A DNA stretch of 64,000 nt from Sagittula marina (lineage in GTDB: Bacteria > Pseudomonadota > Alphaproteobacteria > Rhodobacterales > Rhodobacteraceae). Below are positions 36,542 through 44,813 of this stretch, in pieces; position 1 is the stretch's first letter, and each line of letters starts with the position of its first letter. Both the position numbers and the translations under genes were made by a program. The stretch is taken from contig NZ_JACIEJ010000003.1 in assembly GCF_014196795.1 (NCBI RefSeq), positions 248,001-312,000 on the forward strand, given 5' to 3'. The notes under the pieces were generated by a model. It saw only the letters and a program-made list of their open reading frames with translations. It searched no databases and was not told the origin of the DNA.

Positions 36542-37508
36542 CGCCACCACCCAATCGTCGTCATCGGCCTTGCAGGCGGTGACGGCGCGTCTGAAGCACT
36601 CGCCTTTGCTGTTGCCCCTGGCTGGTCTGATCGTCGTCTCCATCGCCATGGCCTTTGCCAGCGACAACTTCTTCAGCCTGGACAACATCGTCAACGTGTT
36701 GCGGCAGCAATCCATCATTGGCATCCTTGCGATCGGCATGACCTTCGTGATCCTGACGGGCGGGATCGACCTGTCCGTGGGCGCGGTCATGGCGCTGTGT
36801 GGCACGCTTGGCACCGGTGTGATGGTCAATATGGGCATGCCCGGCGGCATCGGCCTGTTGGCGATGATTGTCGTGGGCATTCTGTTTGGCCTGTTCAACG
36901 GGCTGCTGGTGGCCTGGGGCAAGATGCCGGCGATCATCGTGACACTGGCCACAATGCTGATCGCGCGGGGCCTTGGCCTGGTTTATTCCGGCGGCTATCC
37001 CATCAGCGGCTTGCCCGGCTGGGTGTCCTGGTTTGGCATCGGCCGCGTCGCAGGTGTTCCGGTGCCGATCATCATCATGGTCGTGCTTTATGCGATGGCG
37101 TGGGTCTTGTTGCAGCGCACCGCCTTCGGCCGTCACGTCTATGCCATCGGCGGCAACGAGACCGCGACCACGTTGTCCGGTGTGAACACCAAGCGGATCA
37201 AGCTGATCGTGTTCATGATCTCCGGCTTCACCTCTGCCATGGCGGCGATTGTCTTCACCGGGCGTCTGATGAGCGGTCAGCCGGGGGCTGGCGTGGCGTT
37301 TGAACTGGACGCGATTGCCATGGTGGTTCTGGGTGGCACGGCGATTGCCGGGGGCCGGGGTCTGATCCTTGGCACGCTGATCGGCGCGGTGCTGCTGGGC
37401 ATCATCAACAACGGTCTGAACCTGGTCGGCATCAACCCTTACCTCCAGGACGTCATCAAGGGTCTCATCATCCTTCTGGCCATCTACATTGGCCGTGAAT
37501 GGCGGTGA
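36531..37508 (+). CDS. ribose-type ABC transporter permease
   Basis: 325 residues, eight or more hydrophobic helices. RbsC-family signatures are visible: [43 protein letters not shown] and, near the C-terminus, [26 protein letters not shown]. It pairs with the upstream ATPase and binding protein. Only one permease gene is present, so it likely works as a homodimer. Confidence 0.94.
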   Translation: MSHDATTQSSSSALQAVTARLKHSPLLLPLAGLIVVSIAMAFASDNFFSLDNIVNVLRQQSIIGILAIGMTFVILTGGIDLSVGAVMALCGTLGTGVMVNMGMPGGIGLLAMIVVGILFGLFNGLLVAWGKMPAIIVTLATMLIARGLGLVYSGGYPISGLPGWVSWFGIGRVAGVPVPIIIMVVLYAMAWVLLQRTAFGRHVYAIGGNETATTLSGVNTKRIKLIVFMISGFTSAMAAIVFTGRLMSGQPGAGVAFELDAIAMVVLGGTAIAGGRGLILGTLIGAVLLGIINNGLNLVGINPYLQDVIKGLIILLAIYIGREWR

Positions 37509-37521
37509 ACTGAACCTGCGG

Positions 37522-37553
37522 CCCCGGGACAATTCTCCTCCTAAAGCCCGGGG
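37522..37553 (+). other. intercistronic hairpin between permease and kinase genes
   Basis: CCCCGGG (37522-37528) pairs with CCCGGGG (37547-37553). The loop holds TTCTCCTCC, which resembles an anti-Shine-Dalgarno stretch. No T run follows. It could adjust expression of the kinase relative to the transporter by stabilising the upstream mRNA. Confidence 0.35.
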
Positions 37554-37592
37554 TCGACAGGCGCAGGAATGCCTCACGAACAGGAAAAGACT

Positions 37593-39215
37593 ATGACGGA
37601 TCACTTTATCGGCGTGGATGTCGGCACAGGATCAGCGCGGGCCGGCGTGTTCGACGCACAAGGCACTTTGCTGGCGACCGCCAAACATGACATTGCCATG
37701 CACCGCGCGCCCGGTGGCATCGCAGAGCAATCCAGCGCGCAGGTCTGGCAGGCTGTCTGTGACGCCACGCGCGCCGCCGTGACACAGGCAGGTGTGTCGG
37801 CGGAGAGCGTGCGCGGCATCGGCTTTGACGCGACCTGCTCGATGGTGGTGCGCGGCCCGGACGGGGCGGCATTGCCGGTGGGCGATCCGGATCACCCCGA
37901 ACGCGACATCATCGTCTGGATGGACCATCGCGCGATTGCGCAGGCTGCCCGGATCAATGCCGAAGATCATGACGTCTTGAAGTACGTTGGCGGGGCGATT
38001 TCTCCGGAAATGCAAACGCCCAAGCTGCTGTGGCTCAAGGAAAACCGACCCGAGACCTACGCGGCGGCAGGACATTTCTTTGACCTGACCGATTTTCTGG
38101 GATGGATGGCGACGGGCAGCCTTGCGCGGTCGTCATGCACCGTGACCTGCAAGTGGACTTATCTGGCCCATGAGGGCCGTTGGGACCCGGCGTATTTCCG
38201 GGCGATTGGACTGGGCGATCTGGCGGAGGGTGATTTCGTCCGGATCGGGCAAGAGATCGTTGCACCGGGCACATCGCTTGGGTCCGGGCTGACGGAAGGC
38301 GCGGCCGAGCAGCTTGGGCTTTTGCCCGGAACCGCCGTGGCCGCGGGTTTGATCGACGCCCATGCGGGTGGCGTTGGCACCGTCGGTGCGGGCGGGTCGG
38401 AAACGGTGACCGATTGCCTTGGATATGTCTTTGGTACCTCGTCGTGCACGATGACCACGACCCAAGAGCCGACCTTTGTGCCGGGGGTCTGGGGGCCATA
38501 TTACGCGGCGATGGTGCCGGGGGCATGGCTCAACGAGGGCGGGCAGTCCGCAGCGGGCGCGGCCATAGACCAGCTGGTGTCCCTGCACCCAAGCCACGGC
38601 GCCGCCTTGGCACAGGCGCATGGCACGCCGCTGCCGGCGTGGCTGGCCGACCAGGCGCTGGCCGCCGCTGAGACGCCCTCTGGTGCCGTGGCATTGGCGC
38701 GGGATCTGCATGTGGTGCCCGAGTTCCTCGGCAACCGCGCGCCCTTTGCCGATCCGCATGCGCGGTCGGTCATCGTGGGGCAGGGGATGGAGCAGGATCT
38801 TGCGTCATTGGTGGCGCTCTACGTCGCGGGGATCTGTGGTCTGGGCTATGGCCTGCGCCAGATCATCGAAACCCAAGGCCAGCACGGTGCGCCTGTCTCC
38901 ACGATCGCGGTCAGCGGCGGTGCGGGGCAGCATCCCCTGATCCGCCAAATTCTGGCGGACGCGACGGGGTTGCCGGTTGCAACCACTGTTTGCCCGGAAC
39001 CGGTCTTGCTTGGGTCGGCGATCCTGGGGGCCGTGGCGTCCGGCGTTTTGCCAGACATTTCAACGGCCATGCCGCGCATGTCGCATATCGCCGAGGTGAT
39101 AGAGCCGACCGGCGGGGCCATCGGGCAGATCCACGATCACCGCTACGACGCCTTTCTCAGGTTTCAAAATCTCGCCCGCGATGTTCGGGCCGAAACCGCA
39201 CGGACCGTGGCGTAA
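37593..39215 (+). CDS. FGGY-family pentulose kinase, probable D-ribulokinase
   Basis: 540 residues from the ATG at 37593 (AGGAAAAG upstream). The FGGY fold is shown by FIGVDVGTGSARAGVFDAQG (phosphate 1 loop), DIIVWMDHRA, LIDAHAGGVGTVG and AVSGGAGQHPLIRQILAD. The segment GFDATCSMVV (Thr81) is close to the TCSLV motif associated with D-ribulokinases. Length fits the FGGY/YDR109C subfamily. With the downstream ribitol dehydrogenase it would convert ribitol-derived D-ribulose to D-ribulose 5-phosphate. L-ribulose or another pentulose remains possible. Confidence 0.87.
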   Translation: MTDHFIGVDVGTGSARAGVFDAQGTLLATAKHDIAMHRAPGGIAEQSSAQVWQAVCDATRAAVTQAGVSAESVRGIGFDATCSMVVRGPDGAALPVGDPDHPERDIIVWMDHRAIAQAARINAEDHDVLKYVGGAISPEMQTPKLLWLKENRPETYAAAGHFFDLTDFLGWMATGSLARSSCTVTCKWTYLAHEGRWDPAYFRAIGLGDLAEGDFVRIGQEIVAPGTSLGSGLTEGAAEQLGLLPGTAVAAGLIDAHAGGVGTVGAGGSETVTDCLGYVFGTSSCTMTTTQEPTFVPGVWGPYYAAMVPGAWLNEGGQSAAGAAIDQLVSLHPSHGAALAQAHGTPLPAWLADQALAAAETPSGAVALARDLHVVPEFLGNRAPFADPHARSVIVGQGMEQDLASLVALYVAGICGLGYGLRQIIETQGQHGAPVSTIAVSGGAGQHPLIRQILADATGLPVATTVCPEPVLLGSAILGAVASGVLPDISTAMPRMSHIAEVIEPTGGAIGQIHDHRYDAFLRFQNLARDVRAETARTVA

Positions 39216-39269
39216 TCGAAACGCACCTTCAGACGACATCCCGCTATGCCAACTTTGGAAAGGCAGCCT

Positions 39270-39995
39270 ATGCAATTCTCAGGAAAATCCATCATCATCA
39301 CCGGCGCGGGCAAGGGCATTGGTCGCGCGACCGCAGAGCTGCTGGCGGCACGGGGTGCGGAGATCATCGCGATCAGCCGCACGCAGTCCGACCTTGATAG
39401 CCTGCGCGCCGATATCGGAGGTCGGAGCATTGCAGCGGATCTGGCCAGCGCAGAGGGCGCGCGGCAGGCAATGGCCGAGGCCGGGACCTGCGATATGCTG
39501 ATCAACTGCGCCGGAACCAACGTGCTTGAAAGCGTTCTGGACATGACCGAGGAGGGGTACGAGACCGTCATGGGCATCAACCTCCGGACCGCCCTGATCT
39601 GTGCGCAGGAGTTTGCGCGGGCCCGCATCGCGGCTGGTGGTGAGGGCGCGATTGTCAACGTGACCTCCATCGCCGGGCATCGCGGGTTTCAGGACCACGT
39701 GTGCTACGCCGCGTCAAAGGCCGGTCTGGAGGGGGCGACGCGCGTCATGGCAAAGGAATTGGGTCCGCATGGCATTCGGGTCGTGGCGTTGGCGCCGACG
39801 GTTACCATGACGGAACTGGCCGCCGAAGCCTGGAGCGATCCGGCCAAAAGCGCGCCGATGATGGCGCGGCACCCGGCTGGACGCTTTGCAGAGGCAGAGG
39901 ACGTGGCGCGCGCCATTGCGCTGCTGCTGTCAGACGACGCGGCGATGATCACGGGGGCGATGCTGCCGGTTGACGGCGGGTTCCTTTCAGTTTGA
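39270..39995 (+). CDS. short-chain dehydrogenase, L-xylulose/carbonyl-reductase-like
   Basis: 241 residues from the ATG at 39270 (GGAAAGG upstream). Classical SDR: TGAGKGIGRATAELLAARG (cofactor loop), INCAGTN, the catalytic Ser in VNVTSIAGH, and YAASKAG (Tyr and Lys). The Ser/Arg after strand 2 (AISRTQSDLDSL) suggests NADP(H). This pattern and length are close to dicarbonyl/L-xylulose reductases. In this cluster it probably interconverts a pentulose and a pentitol. Confidence 0.85.
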   Translation: MQFSGKSIIITGAGKGIGRATAELLAARGAEIIAISRTQSDLDSLRADIGGRSIAADLASAEGARQAMAEAGTCDMLINCAGTNVLESVLDMTEEGYETVMGINLRTALICAQEFARARIAAGGEGAIVNVTSIAGHRGFQDHVCYAASKAGLEGATRVMAKELGPHGIRVVALAPTVTMTELAAEAWSDPAKSAPMMARHPAGRFAEAEDVARAIALLLSDDAAMITGAMLPVDGGFLSV

Positions 39996-40093
39996 GCCGG
40001 TCGGTTTGATCGATGCGCCGCTGCGCGCGGCCCCATCACACACCACATGCAGCGGCTTGAGCGCTGCACATATTGGATAACAGGAGACAAGAC

Positions 40094-40822
40094 ATGGGAA
40101 TGCCATTGAAGGGCAAGGTCGCGGCGGTCACCGGCGCGGCCTCGGGGATCGGTTTGTCGATCACAAAGGCGCTGCTGGCGGACGGCGTGACAGTGGTCAT
40201 GGTCGATCGCGATGCAGAGGCGTTGACCGCGCTGACCGCCGATCTGGGAAATGCCGCCATTGCGCAGGTGACGGACCTTCTTGACCCGCAAAGCTGTAAC
40301 GCGATGGTGCCGGAGATCCTGTCCAAGGTGGATCACATCGACATCATGCTGTGCAACGCAGGCAGCTACATCGGCGGCGACCTGGTGGACACCACGCCCG
40401 AGGCCATCGACCGCATGATGAACCTCAACGTCAACGCTGTCATGAAAAACGTGCACGCGGTGGCCCCCCATATGACAGAGCGCGGCAGCGGCGATATCAT
40501 CGTCACCTGCTCCATCGCGGGACATACGGCCATCCATGTGGAACCTGTCTATTCCGCGTCCAAGTGGGCGATCACCAGCTTTGTGCAGACCATGCGCCGT
40601 CAGCTGATGCAAAGCGGTGTTCGCGTGGCGCAGGTGTCGCCCGGTCCGGTGATTTCCGCCTTGCTGTCGGACTGGGAGCCGGAACGGTTGCAGCGGATGA
40701 AGGATGCAGGCGCGCTGATGGAAACCCAGGAAGTCGCGGATGCCATGATGTACATGCTGACGCGTCCCCGGAACGTGACCATTCGGGACATGGTCGTTCT
40801 GCCGTCGAACTTCGACATCTAA
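40094..40822 (+). CDS. ribitol 2-dehydrogenase
   Basis: 242 residues, AGGAG seven bases before the ATG at 40094. It resembles enterobacterial ribitol dehydrogenase along its length: LKGKVAAVTGAASGIGLSI, an Asp at the end of strand 2 (MVDRDAEAL, NAD preference), CNAGSYIGGDLVD, CSIAGHTAIHVEPVYSASKWA (catalytic Ser, Tyr, Lys), VSPGPVISALLSDW and the C-terminal TRPRNVTIRDMVVLPSN. It oxidises ribitol to D-ribulose. It is the last gene of the cluster. The 104 bp after it show no strong terminator. Confidence 0.9.
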   Translation: MGMPLKGKVAAVTGAASGIGLSITKALLADGVTVVMVDRDAEALTALTADLGNAAIAQVTDLLDPQSCNAMVPEILSKVDHIDIMLCNAGSYIGGDLVDTTPEAIDRMMNLNVNAVMKNVHAVAPHMTERGSGDIIVTCSIAGHTAIHVEPVYSASKWAITSFVQTMRRQLMQSGVRVAQVSPGPVISALLSDWEPERLQRMKDAGALMETQEVADAMMYMLTRPRNVTIRDMVVLPSNFDI

Positions 40823-40926
40823 GCGATTGAACTATATATCGGAAAGAAGGCTGGCTCCGAGTGTGACGCTCGGGTCCGGCCTGAGACGGCAAGCCGCGCT
40901 GCGCGGTCAGGACACCCGGTCCGGCC

Positions 40927-42051
40927 CTAGCCGATCACCGGGAATGTCATCTCTACCATCAGGCCGGTTTCACCGGACACATTGAGATGACCGAGGTTGC
41001 TGGACACGGTGGCACGGATCATCCGCCAGCCAAGCGATCCTGACCGTTCTGGCTGTTGGCCCGGCGCAAGACCGATGCCATCGTCGCTGAAGCGATAGGT
41101 GATGGTTTCTCCTTCGGTGGACATGGAGATGGCGATACGCCCTTCGGACCGATCCGCGAAGGCGTGTTTGAAGGCGTTGGTGATCAGCTCCCCCGTGATC
41201 AGCCCAAGGTCCAGCGCAAGCCGTGCCGGTATCGGCGCGTCATCGGCATTCACATCGACGTGCACAATCAGATCGGAGCGGTTGAAGCTTTCGGCCAAGG
41301 CGGAGATCTGTTGCAGGTAGGCCAAGGGGCGCACGCTTTCGGTGTCGCCGCTTTGCAGCAGCTTGTGGGTGCGGGCCATGGATTCGATGCGTATGCCAAG
41401 CGAGGAAAGGACGCCTTTGGCTTCGTCGGTCTGTGCGCGGCGCTGCTCCATCCGGACCAGAGACCCGATCATCGTCAGGTTATTGGCGGTGCGGTGATGT
41501 ACCTCTCCGATGGTCAGGTCCCGCGCGGTAAGGTCGCTTTCCAATTGGCGGATCCGGCGGTCGGCATTGCCTTCGCGCATCAGGATTTCATCGCAGCGAT
41601 TGCCTGCGGCCTCGGCGCATTGAGCGATGTCGGCGCTGTCGATCGGCGCCGCAAAATCCGCCTTGATCAGGGTGCCGGTGTTGCCGGTTTCGATCTGGAA
41701 GTTGTCCGCCATGCGCCGCGCGCCTGCCAGCCCAAGCCCCATGCCTTCGCCGTGGGCGTAGGGCTCACGACCGGCCATCGCCGCATCCAGATCGTCAATC
41801 CCCGAGCCCTGATCCGCAAAGGCCAGGCGCAACACCACGGCGCCGCCGCGCGGCTCATGCAGGCTAAGCCGAGCATGTCCACCTTGACCATGCTCGATCA
41901 CGTTGCGCGCCAACTCCATCGCGCAGGTGGTCAGCCGTGTCGCATGGAACGGTTTGAACCCGAGGCTGGCGGTGACGGCCTTGGCAATCTTTTGCAGGAT
42001 CTTGATGTCGTCCGCCACGGTCAGCGAAAGCGAAGTGATTGTCTGGGCCAT
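40927..42051 (-). CDS. dual-ATPase sensor kinase: N-terminal RsbT/RsbW-like domain fused to a HisKA_2/HWE-type histidine kinase
   Basis: 374 residues from the ATG at 42051 (GGAG upstream). Residues about 1-135 form one GHKL ATPase like RsbT/RsbW: TTCAMELARNVIEHGQGG (N box), FADQGSGIDDLDAAM, EGMGLGLAGARRMAD. A second kinase follows: the phosphoacceptor helix is LTIGEVHHRTANNLTMIGSL, the HisKA_2 form of the H box, then its own ATPase (LGLITGELITNAFKHAF, FSDDGIGL, SLGWRMIRATVSSNLG). The first four genes of the same operon are RsbR, RsbS, RsbT and an RsbX-like phosphatase. HWE/HisKA_2 kinases feed the PhyR general stress response in alphaproteobacteria, so this may be the output. No response regulator is adjacent. 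Confidence 0.88.
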   Translation of the reverse strand: MAQTITSLSLTVADDIKILQKIAKAVTASLGFKPFHATRLTTCAMELARNVIEHGQGGHARLSLHEPRGGAVVLRLAFADQGSGIDDLDAAMAGREPYAHGEGMGLGLAGARRMADNFQIETGNTGTLIKADFAAPIDSADIAQCAEAAGNRCDEILMREGNADRRIRQLESDLTARDLTIGEVHHRTANNLTMIGSLVRMEQRRAQTDEAKGVLSSLGIRIESMARTHKLLQSGDTESVRPLAYLQQISALAESFNRSDLIVHVDVNADDAPIPARLALDLGLITGELITNAFKHAFADRSEGRIAISMSTEGETITYRFSDDGIGLAPGQQPERSGSLGWRMIRATVSSNLGHLNVSGETGLMVEMTFPVIG

Positions 42052-42085
42052 CGTCCTCTCCGGATAGGCTAAGGGAAGGGTCGCG

Positions 42086-43084
42086 TCAGTCGTCAGAACG
42101 AACCCAGTGGGCCACTGCGACGCTGATGTCATCGCGGCGGTATAAATCGCGATTGGCCATCAATAGCGCCGCTGTCATCAGGGCGCTTTGCCCGAACAGG
42201 GGTCTTGTGTCCTCCGGTCCTACAGTGCGCAAGCCATCGCTGTGCAGCACGAAGGTATCACCGGGCTCAAGGTCGATGCGTTCTTCCATCGGACGTGCGG
42301 CGGGGCTTCCGATGTAGCCGTCGCGTGTGGCCAAACGCTTTTGGTCGCCACGGCGCAGATAGAAGGCGCTGATATTGCCAAGGTTGCCGTAGTCGACGCG
42401 CAGGGCGCCTGGCTGCAGATCGAGAAGCGACATGACACCGCCTCGGGTACGTTTCAGATCGTCGGCGATCTGCAACAGGCGCTGCTTTGGCGGATGCATG
42501 GGGCGGTGCAGCGCGCCGTCCACCATGGCCTGACCGGCCTCGGCGGCGGAATCGCCGTGTCCCATGCCATCTGCCAGCACAAGCCGCACCCCGCCGCGAT
42601 GCTCTGTCGTGCCCCAAACGTCACCGCACACAGTCTCGGTGGGATGGGACAGACGCAGACCGGCGATGTCCAGCCCATGCGGGCGCGTCACATCTGCCGT
42701 GTCAAAACGGCAGGCCCAAACTGTGCCCGTCGGTCCGGTGACGATCTCTGCGCGGTCGGACAGACGCTCGATCGCGCCGATGCCGATGCCAGCGCTGTCT
42801 CCTTCGCTGATGCGATCCTGGCGCATTCGGTCCAGATCGTCGATGCCGGGCCCGTCGTCAAAGGCAATCAGGGCGAGGGAAACTCCCATCGGCTGGGGCA
42901 TGACCTGCGCCAGAAAGCACCCTGTGCCGGCATATTTCAGGATATTGGTGGTCAGTTCGGTGGCTACGATGGCGATGTCCTCGGCCCGCGTCGGGCTGAG
43001 CCCCGCTTGCACGGCTTCGGCGCGCGCTTGTTGACGTGCGGCAGCCACGTCGGCGCGCGTGGTGATGTGGAGACATTCCAGCAT
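42086..43084 (-). CDS. RsbX/SpoIIE-type PP2C phosphatase with N-terminal RsbT/RsbW-like ATPase domain
   Basis: 332 residues. Residues about 1-135 are a GHKL ATPase: IAIVATELTTNILKYAG (N box), AFDDGPGIDDLDRMRQD, SAGIGIGAIERLSDRAE. Residues about 140-332 are a PP2C/SpoIIE phosphatase with the metal Asp motif VRLVLADGMGHGDSAAEAG, a central GNLGNISAFYLR and the C-terminal FVLHSDGLRTV and RRDDISVAVAHW. In Firmicutes RsbX is the phosphatase domain alone (about 200 residues) and resets RsbR and RsbS. It lies 30 bp after rsbT and 34 bp before the kinase gene. Confidence 0.9.
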   Translation of the reverse strand: MLECLHITTRADVAAARQQARAEAVQAGLSPTRAEDIAIVATELTTNILKYAGTGCFLAQVMPQPMGVSLALIAFDDGPGIDDLDRMRQDRISEGDSAGIGIGAIERLSDRAEIVTGPTGTVWACRFDTADVTRPHGLDIAGLRLSHPTETVCGDVWGTTEHRGGVRLVLADGMGHGDSAAEAGQAMVDGALHRPMHPPKQRLLQIADDLKRTRGGVMSLLDLQPGALRVDYGNLGNISAFYLRRGDQKRLATRDGYIGSPAARPMEERIDLEPGDTFVLHSDGLRTVGPEDTRPLFGQSALMTAALLMANRDLYRRDDISVAVAHWVRSDD

Positions 43085-43114
43085 AAGGCACCTTTCCCTT
43101 CTGCGTTGGCGGCG

Positions 43115-43531
43115 TTACGCGCGCCCGGCCAATCTGACCTGCGTGCCGATCCCCGGTTCGGAGAGGACTTCGAAAGCGTCTGCCAGACGCTTCGCGCCAC
43201 CCAAACCGCGCCCCAAGCCGCTCCCGGAGGTATAGCCGTCGCTCAGGGCGAGCGCCATATCCTCGATCCCCGGGCCGTCGTCGCAACAGTCTATCCAGAC
43301 AGTGCGCGTGGCATTGTGGCAATGGATCAGGACCAGGGCACCGCCGCCGTAAATCAGCCCGTTGCGAAATATCTCACTGACTGCTGTCACCAGCCGGGTC
43401 TTGCGGATGACCTTGGCGCCGAGGGCGTCCATGGCACGTCCTACGGACTGACGGGCACGAAAGATATCTTGTTCGGTACGGATTTCATAGCTTTCGAAAA
43501 GTGTTCCCGGCAAAGGCGGGAGCCGTCTCAC
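43115..43531 (-). CDS. rsbT: stressosome switch kinase RsbT
   Basis: 138 residues, GTG start in a GTGA overlap with rsbS. The GHKL ATPase is compact: KTRLVTAVSEIFRNGLIYGGG (N box with Glu and Asn), CCDDGPGIEDMALAL and SGSGLGRGLGGAKRLAD. RsbT phosphorylates RsbS and RsbR in the stressosome, is released, and activates a downstream partner. That partner is RsbU in Bacillus and is not encoded here. Confidence 0.92.
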   Translation of the reverse strand: MRRLPPLPGTLFESYEIRTEQDIFRARQSVGRAMDALGAKVIRKTRLVTAVSEIFRNGLIYGGGALVLIHCHNATRTVWIDCCDDGPGIEDMALALSDGYTSGSGLGRGLGGAKRLADAFEVLSEPGIGTQVRLAGRA

Positions 43532-43884
43532 CGACTGGCCCTGAGCCGCGTCACCGCGTGTTGCAGATTGCGCGCGGTTTTCACCGCAGGCAGGGTCATG
43601 CCCAGTTCCACCAAAGTCATCGCCACCGCTGGCCGCATCCCGACAAGGTAGGTCGGCGCATCCATGAGCACGCCAATCCCCGCCAACTGCGCGATGATCC
43701 GTCCGACAAAGGTGTCGACGATTTCCAGCGCGCTGATGTCTATGACGATCCCTTGAGCGTTGTTGGCATGAACCTCCTCGGCCAGCCGGTCCTGAAGCGC
43801 CACGATGTCGCTGTCGTTGATGTTTTCGTCAATCGCGACCAGCATGATCTCGTCGACCATGAAAAGTCCTGCAGCCTGGCTCAT
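43528..43884 (-). CDS. rsbS: stressosome STAS protein RsbS
   Basis: 118 residues from the ATG at 43884 (GGAG eight bases upstream). A single STAS domain: GLFMVDEIMLVAIDENIND, GIVIDISALEIVDTFVGRII, YLVGMRPAVAMTLVELGMTL. The conserved phosphorylation site (Ser59 of B. subtilis RsbS) is Thr58 here, in VDTFVGR. RsbS with RsbR forms the stressosome core that holds RsbT. The gene overlaps rsbT by four bases. Confidence 0.93.
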   Translation of the reverse strand: MSQAAGLFMVDEIMLVAIDENINDSDIVALQDRLAEEVHANNAQGIVIDISALEIVDTFVGRIIAQLAGIGVLMDAPTYLVGMRPAVAMTLVELGMTLPAVKTARNLQHAVTRLRASR

Positions 43885-43900
43885 ATCGACGGCTCCGCGC

Positions 43901-44770
43901 TCATTTCGCAATGCGAGAGATGACGTCAGTGTCCAACTGACGGAACGCATCGGCCAGCGCCATGCGCAGCGAACTGCGGGTGCGGATCTCGCCGGTGTCC
44001 ACGCCGAGCTGCACCATGGTCTGCGCGATGCGCGGGCTGATGCCGCTGATGATCGCTTCTGCGCCCATCAGGCGGACGGCGGCGGCGGTGCGGATCAGGT
44101 GCTGGGCCACCTGTGTATCGACGGTCAGAACGCCGGTGATGTCGATGATGACAATGTCGGCCTTCTTGTCGACGATGGCGGACAGCGTGTTTTCCATCAC
44201 CTCCTGGGCGCGCATGGAATCAAGCGTGCCGACCAATGGCACCGCGACGATGCGATCCCAAAGCTCCACCACGGGAGAGGCCAGTTCCATCATTTCTTCT
44301 TGTTGACGTCTGATGGTCTTGTCGCGTTCGGAGATGCAGAGCTCGGTGGTGTACAGCGACACCGAGTCGATCAGGCGGGTGAACTGGTTCACTGCGTCAA
44401 TCAGCACCTTGCCGTTGGAATCGTCCACCGTTGTGCGCAGACGCTCGAACAGCGGATATTTCAGCGCCAGAACAAAAGCTGCCATTTCGGCGGTTGAAAC
44501 ACCGCGCTTTGTGCGCTCGCGCGTGACATCTGCCAAAGCCGCGCGCATGTCGTCCCAGCACTCGGCGTCGGGGTCCAGAAGGTCGGTTTCGACGCTGGCC
44601 TTCACGCCCTTCGATAGCGCATCATACAGCATCTCGGTCTGGGTGCGCGCCTCGCGCTCGGTGAACAAGTCCCGGCGGATCAAGCCTTCTTCGGCTTGCG
44701 TGGAGCCCCATGCCTTCAACAACAGCTCGCGTTCGTTGTCCAGGATCACATGAATATAGCGCACAGGCAT
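43901..44770 (-). CDS. rsbR: stressosome sensor RsbR
   Basis: 289 residues. The N-terminal 150 residues are helical (RELLLKAWGSTQAEEGL, LLDPDAECWDDMRAALADV) and resemble the RsbRD-type sensory domain. The C-terminal STAS domain (about 165-285) keeps both phospho-threonines of RsbRA: Thr219 in TVDTQVAQH and Thr251 in ISPRIAQTMVQLG. RsbR subunits sense stress and, with RsbS, sequester RsbT. Only one RsbR gene is present. A sigma-70-like promoter lies about 45 bp upstream. Confidence 0.92.
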   Translation of the reverse strand: MPVRYIHVILDNERELLLKAWGSTQAEEGLIRRDLFTEREARTQTEMLYDALSKGVKASVETDLLDPDAECWDDMRAALADVTRERTKRGVSTAEMAAFVLALKYPLFERLRTTVDDSNGKVLIDAVNQFTRLIDSVSLYTTELCISERDKTIRRQQEEMMELASPVVELWDRIVAVPLVGTLDSMRAQEVMENTLSAIVDKKADIVIIDITGVLTVDTQVAQHLIRTAAAVRLMGAEAIISGISPRIAQTMVQLGVDTGEIRTRSSLRMALADAFRQLDTDVISRIAK

Positions 44771-44813
44771 AGGGAAGGTCCTTGGATCGGATAAGTTGAG
44801 TTGTTGAACGTAG

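Noticed and set aside
40823-40926. Terminator between ribitol dehydrogenase and the convergent kinase gene
   Set aside because: Only a five-base stem (CCGAG/CTCGG) without a T run is present, so I did not call it.
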